Virus record (IMG/VR): IMGVR_UViG_3300037963_000047 | Location: 1 to 20,113 of that record | Origin: a virus | Reading direction: 5' to 3' (one strand) | DNA: 20,113 nt | In this document: in pieces, positions 15,240 to 20,113 of the stretch | Position numbering within the stretch: the first letter of the stretch is position 1 | How the letters are laid out: the number at the start of each line of letters is the position of its first letter | Notes under the pieces: model-generated | Told to the model about the DNA's origin: nothing | The model's input: only the letters and a program-made list of their open reading frames with translations | Database searches by the model: none | Program-made: the position numbers and the translations under genes

Positions 15240-15245
15240 CCTCCT
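15240..15245 (-). promoter_or_regulatory. Strong Shine-Dalgarno site AGGAGG
   Basis: The complement of cctcct reads AGGAGG and sits six bases before ATG 15233. It is among the best-placed ribosome-binding sites in the window. It fixes the start of the 119-residue gene and matches the idea that a new transcript begins in this gap. Confidence 0.85.
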
Positions 15246-15259
15246 ATTTACTATATAAT

Positions 15260-15287
15260 ATTATATCGTTGTTTTAAAAAAAGTCAA
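15260..15287 (-). promoter_or_regulatory. Near-consensus sigma70 promoter between the fibre gene and the adhesin cassette
   Basis: On the minus strand the -35 box is TTGACT (15287..15282) and the -10 box is a perfect TATAAT (15265..15260), separated by 16 bp. The predicted start is about seven bases further on, near 15253, leaving a leader of roughly 20 bases before ATG 15233. It lies in the only intergenic gap longer than about 25 bp. A 14-bp AT-only palindrome (15253-15266) covers the -10 box. The AT-rich background makes a chance TATAAT plausible, but the combination of both boxes, the spacing, the location and the strong ribosome-binding site argues for a real host-polymerase promoter. 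Confidence 0.7.
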
Positions 15288-15292
15288 TGATT

Positions 15293-17170
15293 TTATCCAA
15301 GTGCTATAGCTAAAGCTGTAGGATCATCTGTTGTAAATCCTGCACTAGTTAAATATGTTTTAACATCTGATAATGCTACTTGCTTCATAGTCCCATTATC
15401 ATTTGTAACTACTCTATCAGCATCTACTAAAGTTGTAGAACTTGCTGATGTATCACCATCCATGATATTTAATTCTGTGGCTGTAGACGTTACCCCATCT
15501 AAAATATTTAACTCAGCAGCCGTAGATGTTACTCCATCTAGAATGTTTAATTCTGCAGCTGTTGATGTTACACCATCTAAGATATTTATTTCAGCAGCTG
15601 TTGCTGTTACGCCATCTAAAATATTTAATTCATCTGTAGTAACTGTCGCACCATCTAATATTTCTAGTTCTGCTTCTGATATACCTGCAGATCCAATAGT
15701 TACTGTACCTGCAAAAGTTACATTAGCACCACTAAATGTCATAGCAGTTGTAGGTGTAGATCCTGATTTAATTACAAGTTCTCCACTAGAATTTGTTAAA
15801 CTACCAAAAGTTGTACCATCATCTTTAAGTGTGACATCTGCTCCACCTGCATCTAAAACTATATCTGTGGTTGCATCTAGTGTAATACTAGATCCTGAAT
15901 CTATTTCTGTAATTATAGGTGTTGTTAAAGTTTTATTAGTTAGTGTAGCAGTTGAAGATGTTGATACTAATCTAGCATCACCACCAGTACTAGGAAGGGT
16001 TAAAACATTATTAGCACTTTCTGAGTGTGGTGCAGCTACTATTTGTTGACCATGAGAATTATTTTCACAATTAAGTTGAAGAGTACCTTGATTAGTATTA
16101 CCTTTAATAGTTACATGCCCTGTACCATTTGGTGCTAATTCAATATCCGCATTTGATGTAGTAACAATATCTTGACCATTCATATCAAGGTCACCACCTA
16201 ACTGAGGTGTACTATCATCCGCAACATTTGATATTGCAGAAGATGTAGCAAGTCCTGAAACTACTGCTGATCTTGCAATTTTTTTAAGCCCACCACCTGA
16301 AGTATCAACTGCTAAAAATACATCATCATCAGCAACTGTAGATATCTCTGATAACGAGCCTACTGCTATTGAATTAAAGTTTGTACCATCTGCAACTAAT
16401 AAATTACCTGCAGTATTTGTACCCATGGTAATATCATCACCTGATACTGTAAGATCTCCAGAAATAGTTAAGTTTCTAAGTCCAGTTAAGTCTTTATTAG
16501 AATCTACTATTACTGCTTTAGATGCACTTACAGTTCCTGCTGTAATACCATCTACTAAATTTAATTCTGAGGCTGTGGATGTAACACCATCCATAATGTT
16601 TAGTTCTGCTGTTGTAGCAGTTACACCATCCATTATGTTTAGTTCTGCTGTTGTTGCAGTTACACCGTCAAGAATATTAAGTTCTGCTGCAGTTGAGGTT
16701 ACCCCATCTAATATATTAAGTTCTGCTGCTGTAGAAGTTACACCATCTAGTATATTTAGTTCTGCTGCAGTTGATGTAATAAGTGTGCCATCTAAATTAA
16801 TAGCATCAACATTAGCTGTACCATCTATAAATAAATCTTTAAATTCTAAACTTGATGTACCTAAATCTATATCATTATCTGTAATAGGTACAATAGCACC
16901 ATCTTGTATTCTTAACTGTTGTACTGCTGCAGAAGATACTTCTACATAAAATTCTAAATGATTATTACTTGTATCTACAAGTATTTTGTTTAAAGCATCA
17001 GAGTCTCTAAGAGTAGTTACAGGTCCACCATCACCCGCAGTGCCATCATGCGTGTGTCCTGTAGATGCATTAAATGCTGATAATAACTGGTTAAACTCAT
17101 CATTAGAATGAGCTGCAGTTATAGTATCACCTGATGTATATGTTGATTGTCGTGCTGAATAGCCTGCCAT
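15293..17170 (-). CDS. Tail fibre protein with two six-copy arrays of a 13-residue repeat (625 aa)
   Basis: The N-terminal domain opens MAGYSARQSTYTSGDTITAA and continues HSNDEFNQLLSAFNASTGHT, then VDTSNNHLEFYVEVSSAA and DNDIDLGTSSLEFKDLFIDG. This is the typical start of pelagiphage-like and cyanophage-like tail fibres and probably attaches to the tail. Residues 133-210 and 497-574 are two arrays of the unit STAAELNILDGVT, six units each. Between them lies a beta-rich shaft (GGDLDMNGQDIVTTSNADIE, TLTNKTLTTPIITEIDSGS). The C-terminus (DADRVVTNDNGTMKQVALSD) is a short tail and no enzymatic domain is visible. AGGAGG at 17185..17180 and the TAATG overlap with the nozzle gene support the start. 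The protein is likely a trimeric fibre that reaches the host surface, with other adhesins attached or alternative. Confidence 0.8.
   Translation of the reverse strand: MAGYSARQSTYTSGDTITAAHSNDEFNQLLSAFNASTGHTHDGTAGDGGPVTTLRDSDALNKILVDTSNNHLEFYVEVSSAAVQQLRIQDGAIVPITDNDIDLGTSSLEFKDLFIDGTANVDAINLDGTLITSTAAELNILDGVTSTAAELNILDGVTSTAAELNILDGVTATTAELNIMDGVTATTAELNIMDGVTSTASELNLVDGITAGTVSASKAVIVDSNKDLTGLRNLTISGDLTVSGDDITMGTNTAGNLLVADGTNFNSIAVGSLSEISTVADDDVFLAVDTSGGGLKKIARSAVVSGLATSSAISNVADDSTPQLGGDLDMNGQDIVTTSNADIELAPNGTGHVTIKGNTNQGTLQLNCENNSHGQQIVAAPHSESANNVLTLPSTGGDARLVSTSSTATLTNKTLTTPIITEIDSGSSITLDATTDIVLDAGGADVTLKDDGTTFGSLTNSSGELVIKSGSTPTTAMTFSGANVTFAGTVTIGSAGISEAELEILDGATVTTDELNILDGVTATAAEINILDGVTSTAAELNILDGVTSTAAELNILDGVTSTATELNIMDGDTSASSTTLVDADRVVTNDNGTMKQVALSDVKTYLTSAGFTTDDPTALAIALG
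15449..15682 (-). repeat. Coding array B: six 39-bp units (13 residues each)
   Basis: The array encodes residues 497-574 of the tail fibre. The six units in order are ISEAELEILDGAT, VTTDELNILDGVT, ATAAEINILDGVT, STAAELNILDGVT, STAAELNILDGVT and STATELNIMDGDT. The length is exactly 234 bp. The edge units are the most divergent and the central units are near identical, as expected for an array growing by unequal exchange from the middle. Confidence 0.9.
16541..16774 (-). repeat. Coding array A: six 39-bp units (13 residues each)
   Basis: The array encodes residues 133-210 of the tail fibre. The six units are three copies of STAAELNILDGVT, two copies of ATTAELNIMDGVT and one STASELNLVDGIT. The length is exactly 234 bp, the same as array B. 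The two ATTAELNIMDGVT units differ by only a couple of bases in DNA, which suggests a fairly recent duplication. Confidence 0.9.
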
Positions 17171-18720
17171 TATCTTCTTCCTCCTGGAGTAAATTCTAGC
17201 TGAAAGCCTTTAATTGAAAATGCATCTGAACTACTTTGGTCATCTATCTTTAGTGCAACTGCAAATCCAGATCCTTCTACTGATTGTCTAATTAGTGGTA
17301 TACCTGATGCATCGTATGTTGCATTATTATATAAAGCAACTCCATATACTGCTGCACCTCCACCTGATGTTATTGATATTTTATCTGGTTGTGGTGTATT
17401 TTGATCATCGTAGTCATATCTAACTGCAAGATCTGCTGTAATAGCTGTACCTTCTCCTTCATAGTTAAGGTTAACTCTTTGCATATATTTTCTAATACCA
17501 GGATCTCCCATTACCATATCTGGAGATCTAAATACTGCTAATATAGTTTCATTAGTAGAACCATTAGCAAATGTATTACCAGTTTCCATTTTATATATAA
17601 AACCATCAAATCCACCAAATACTTGTGTTTCTACACCACTAATAAAATCTGAGTCTGTGCATGATGGTTTAATACCTATCATATCCGAATATTCAAAACC
17701 TATAGATCTTGTATTAGGATTAGTTTTTAATACACCTATAATTCCTTTTGATGAACCTTGTGGTCCTGCAGTTGTAGGATAAAATAATCTATATTGTGAT
17801 TTATCTCTAATAACTAAAGATGATATTCTATTTAATCCTATATCATCAATCCTAGACTGTATTTGCCTAGAAATAGAACCTAGTTCAACGTCACCAATTC
17901 TTGCCGTACCTGCAATAGTTCTTAATCCATCTGGTGCTAAAAATATAACATCTCCACCAATCTCTTGAATACTACCACCATCTCTACAGCCTATGTTTCT
18001 TGTAACTTCTTGTACAGCAAAATTACTAGATGATGTTCCTGTTAATTTATATATTCTATCTTCACAAAATATAATTAACTCATTTCTAAATACTTTTAAT
18101 CCAACAACAGTAGAGTCAACTTTAAATGATCCTGCACCACTAGCTGATGTAAAATTATCTTCTTCAAACGGCACACTAAATATAACTTCTTGTGAATTAC
18201 TTGCACCAGCATAAAACATATGATTTTGAAATGCTTTTACAAACTTAGGATTTGTAGGTGCAGTACCACCACCTGTTGCATTTACTACATCTACTGCAAA
18301 ACTAGAATTAATTATTTGTGCAGGTGAGTGCCCTGTTGCAATAACTAATTTATCTGTACCATTAAAATTAAATTTTTCAAAGTCATAAGCTCTAGTTGAT
18401 GTGCCAAGACTAGTTGTTAAAGTTGTAAAACTACCTGATGTTGTTCCTCTTGATATATCACCACCTCTTGCAGCTATTACTTGACCATTAAATACTATAG
18501 CACAATCTACAACTTTACTGGTATTACTAGAGCCTTCTGGAACTATATTAGTATTATATAATGCAGTTCCATTTACACGTCTATACCCACCCCTAATATC
18601 AGGTTCAAAATTTTGTAGTATAAGAGCTTCTCCAGGAGCCATAGAAAACACATCTTTATTAAGTGTTAAGCCTCCTGCACAACTCACTACAAATGGTGAT
18701 ATAAGGTCAGTTGTTGGCAT
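17170..18720 (-). CDS. Tail nozzle/hub (stabilisation) protein, beta-propeller-like (516 aa)
   Basis: The protein opens LISPFVVSCAGGLTLNKDVF, then FSMAPGEALILQNFEPDIRG and GYRRVNGTALYN, a pattern shared by podovirus tail nozzle and stabilisation proteins (P22 gp10-like, functionally equal to T7 gp12). Repeated blade-like elements follow: FNGQVIAARGGDISRG, KFNFNGTDKLVIATGHSPA, FQNHMFYAGASNS, VFRNELIIFCEDRIYKLTG, GGDVIFLAPDGLRTIAGTAR and FGGFDGFIYKMETGN. These suit a beta-propeller. The C-terminal about 130 residues are a separate beta domain. The length is close to P22 gp10 (about 470) and well short of T7 gp12 (about 790). It forms the tail tube end below the adaptor, through which DNA leaves. 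The start lies three bases after the previous stop and has no clear Shine-Dalgarno sequence. Confidence 0.75.
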   Translation of the reverse strand: MPTTDLISPFVVSCAGGLTLNKDVFSMAPGEALILQNFEPDIRGGYRRVNGTALYNTNIVPEGSSNTSKVVDCAIVFNGQVIAARGGDISRGTTSGSFTTLTTSLGTSTRAYDFEKFNFNGTDKLVIATGHSPAQIINSSFAVDVVNATGGGTAPTNPKFVKAFQNHMFYAGASNSQEVIFSVPFEEDNFTSASGAGSFKVDSTVVGLKVFRNELIIFCEDRIYKLTGTSSSNFAVQEVTRNIGCRDGGSIQEIGGDVIFLAPDGLRTIAGTARIGDVELGSISRQIQSRIDDIGLNRISSLVIRDKSQYRLFYPTTAGPQGSSKGIIGVLKTNPNTRSIGFEYSDMIGIKPSCTDSDFISGVETQVFGGFDGFIYKMETGNTFANGSTNETILAVFRSPDMVMGDPGIRKYMQRVNLNYEGEGTAITADLAVRYDYDDQNTPQPDKISITSGGGAAVYGVALYNNATYDASGIPLIRQSVEGSGFAVALKIDDQSSSDAFSIKGFQLEFTPGGRR

Positions 18721-18723
18721 ATA

Positions 18724-18987
18724 TTAACTATCTTTATCTTTATTTTTATTTAATAACTCTATAGCTTTTTCTAGTGTAATAGTTGGCATAACTTTTATGC
18801 CTAATTTTTTTTCTATTTTTTCTTGAATAGTATCTCCTGGTAACTCATTTAATTCTTTTGACGTTATACCTGGTTTATATTTAGCTTCTAATTTTTCATT
18901 TGCTCTTTTTTCACCATTCATATTAGTTACGATAGTCATACCATTTTTCTTTTCTTCTTCAAATTTTCTTTCTTCTTTAATAGCCAT
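18724..18987 (-). CDS. Small highly charged protein between adaptor and nozzle genes (87 aa)
   Basis: The protein is about 40 percent charged: MAIKEERKFEEEKKNGMTIV at the start, then ANEKLEAKYKPGITSKELNE, GDTIQEKIEKKLGIKVMPTI, and a Lys/Asp-rich tail (LLNKNKDKDS). Helical segments flank a short beta-like stretch, and there are no cysteines or membrane segments. I recognise no family. Its position between two tail core genes suggests an assembly factor or a small structural component, but this is only positional. AGGAGG lies about 12 bases before the ATG, inside the end of the adaptor gene, and the ATG overlaps that gene's stop as TAATG. Confidence 0.6.
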   Translation of the reverse strand: MAIKEERKFEEEKKNGMTIVTNMNGEKRANEKLEAKYKPGITSKELNELPGDTIQEKIEKKLGIKVMPTITLEKAIELLNKNKDKDS

Positions 18988-20090
18988 TAGCTTACTCTGC
19001 CTCCTATATTTACAGCAATGCTTTCTGCAATAGTATCACTACGCATATAGTCATTTCTAGTAGCGTAGTCTACTTTTAATAATCTTAATTTTCTTTGAAA
19101 ATCTCTATCAGCTAACTGTGCATGCTGTGGATCTGATCTTAGCATGTATGTATAGTATTTAGCTCTATCTATAATAAGTGTGCTAAATCTATCTGGTAAA
19201 CTCATAGTATCACCATGTGCTGATAAATCTGTATGTGTTTGATAATAATTATAACCAACTGAATATTCATTTGTATTTGGTCTAGGACTTACACCAAATG
19301 ATGTATAGTTAGGTAATATGTAAACTCTTACTGGTGCAGAGTAACTACCTTTATTGTTTGTGTCATCTGTTGGTTTATAATTTTGTAAATAGTTATCATA
19401 AGATATAAAACTTAATTTTCTATTTATTATATCACTTCTAGATATTCTAACATAATCTACATCTAACTGCACACCTGATGCTTCTAAATATATAAAAGAA
19501 GTTTGTGCTGTTGCTGTAAATGTAGTTTGTAATATATTACCTTCTCTAAAATTAGTAACTGCAACTGTAGTATTTAAATTTTGTGTTCCGCCTGCTGATG
19601 TTCCAACTCTAACAATTAATGCAGTGCTTGAACTATTAGGACTTAAAACTCTAACTTGTAGTTTATAAGTTTTATTTACTGTAGTACTAATAGCTTGATA
19701 TGCGGCTGAACTATTTAAATTTAATCTACCATTACCACTTGAAGTATAAGATGGTGATCCATCACCAGTAGTCCAACTATTTATGTTAGATGTAAACTCA
19801 CCATTAGTAACTAATTCTTTTGGACCCATTGAAAATGAATCCATATCTACTTTTCTTAAATCATTTGGTAAGTCATATTCATTATCACCTACAAATAAAT
19901 CTTGTGTAGTTCTTGCATATAACAAAGGTATTTCACCTGTTTCATTGTATATATCATGAATACCTTTATTAATAAAATCTTTAACAGCAGTTTGTATACC
20001 TCTACTAGAACTAAACGTACTAGAGGTTAACTCTGTCTCGTTTAATTCTCTAAGTACTCTGTTTGTGAGTGTTAGGTAAGTTGTTGCCAT
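18987..20090 (-). CDS. Head-to-tail adaptor/tail tubular protein A-like with inserted CBM-like domain (367 aa)
   Basis: Residues 1-90 (LTNRVLRELNETELTSSTF, then GIQTAVKDFINKGIHDIYNE, and NEYDLPNDLRKVDMDSF) and 217-367 (LSFISYDNYLQNYKP, MSLPDRFSTLIIDRAKYYTY, DFQRKLRLLKVDY) form a helical adaptor like the tail tubular protein A or gatekeeper proteins that sit under the portal. Residues about 92-216 interrupt it with a beta-rich block: ELVTNGEFTSNINSWTTGDG, GRLNLNSSAAYQAIS, KTYKLQVRVLSPNSSSTALI, TTFTATAQTSFIYLEASG and LDVDYVRIS. The VTNGEF......W......G.L.......Y and final VDYV.IS pattern is that of carbohydrate-binding-module jelly rolls. Without the insert the protein would be about 240 residues, a usual adaptor size. 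No Shine-Dalgarno sequence is seen in the 23 bases available upstream. Confidence 0.75.
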   Translation of the reverse strand: MATTYLTLTNRVLRELNETELTSSTFSSSRGIQTAVKDFINKGIHDIYNETGEIPLLYARTTQDLFVGDNEYDLPNDLRKVDMDSFSMGPKELVTNGEFTSNINSWTTGDGSPSYTSSGNGRLNLNSSAAYQAISTTVNKTYKLQVRVLSPNSSSTALIVRVGTSAGGTQNLNTTVAVTNFREGNILQTTFTATAQTSFIYLEASGVQLDVDYVRISRSDIINRKLSFISYDNYLQNYKPTDDTNNKGSYSAPVRVYILPNYTSFGVSPRPNTNEYSVGYNYYQTHTDLSAHGDTMSLPDRFSTLIIDRAKYYTYMLRSDPQHAQLADRDFQRKLRLLKVDYATRNDYMRSDTIAESIAVNIGGRVS

Positions 20091-20113
20091 TTTGTAATAA
20101 ATTTAAAATTTTG

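Noticed and set aside
10768-15258. Other plus-strand frames (10768-11190, 13937-14305, 14836-15258)
   Set aside because: They lie wholly inside well-supported minus-strand genes, or span two of them and the promoter gap, and show no recognisable protein features.
15293-15320. Rho-independent terminator after the fibre gene
   Set aside because: There is a T/A-rich run in the gap but no GC-rich hairpin before it, so I do not call a terminator.
15449-16774. Regular 39-bp repeats considered as a CRISPR array
   Set aside because: The units are directly adjacent without spacers, stay in one reading frame, and encode a typical fibre repeat.
15462-16949. Long plus-strand open frames opposite the fibre repeats (15462-16049 and 16425-16949)
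   Set aside because: They are antisense to the clearly coding 13-residue arrays, consist of the complement of the repeats, and have no separate promoter or ribosome-binding site. They are shadows of the real gene.
1-20113. T7-type phage RNA polymerase promoters or tRNA genes
   Set aside because: I saw no repeated promoter-like motif before genes and no cloverleaf-type sequence; the window is almost wholly protein-coding.

Overview
The window is a block of late structural genes from a tailed phage, most likely a marine podovirus of the kind that infects SAR11 (Pelagibacter) or related low-GC marine bacteria. All 22 genes lie on the minus strand and are read from high to low coordinates. They are packed end to end: 10 of the 21 junctions are one-base stop/start overlaps (TAATG or TAGTG), and only one gap exceeds about 25 bp. 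The DNA is visibly AT-rich. No tRNA, rRNA, integrase, polymerase or CRISPR array is present. The host assignment rests on composition and on protein styles I recognise from pelagiphages and cyanophages; it is an inference and was not tested by a search.

Region 1 (20090 down to 15293) is the tail core. It holds a head-to-tail adaptor with what looks like an inserted carbohydrate-binding jelly-roll domain, a small charged protein, a 516-residue tail nozzle/hub protein, and a 625-residue tail fibre with two arrays of a 13-residue repeat. Each array is exactly six units (234 bp).

Region 2 (15233 down to 8003) is an unusually large cassette of candidate receptor-binding and tail-tip proteins. In order it contains two small beta-rich proteins, a tail-assembly-chaperone-like protein, a LamG+SPRY fusion, a protein with three copies of an approximately 100-residue repeat, a fibre ending in a C1q/TNF-like domain, a small protein with a YGDIGDQLD motif, three tandem paralogous beta-sandwich proteins, and a second tail-assembly-chaperone-like protein. 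The only real intergenic gap, 15234-15292, precedes this cassette. It carries a near-consensus sigma70 promoter (TTGACT, 16 bp, TATAAT) followed by AGGAGG, so the cassette may be transcribed separately from the tail core.

Region 3 (8003 down to 1) looks like the internal-virion or DNA-ejection module. It has a 41-residue very basic protein, a 458-residue Ala/Gln/Asn-rich helical protein, three small to medium proteins of unknown function, and a 1454-residue giant protein with a region resembling the large polyvalent protein-associated (LPD38-like) family. A further gene begins at position 88 and runs off the window.

The overall logic is adaptor and nozzle, then fibres and adhesins with their chaperones, then proteins probably ejected with the DNA. 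The most notable features are the promoter-led adhesin cassette, the triplicated adhesin genes, and the collection of eukaryotic-style binding folds (C1q, SPRY, LamG, CBM-like) in one tail locus.
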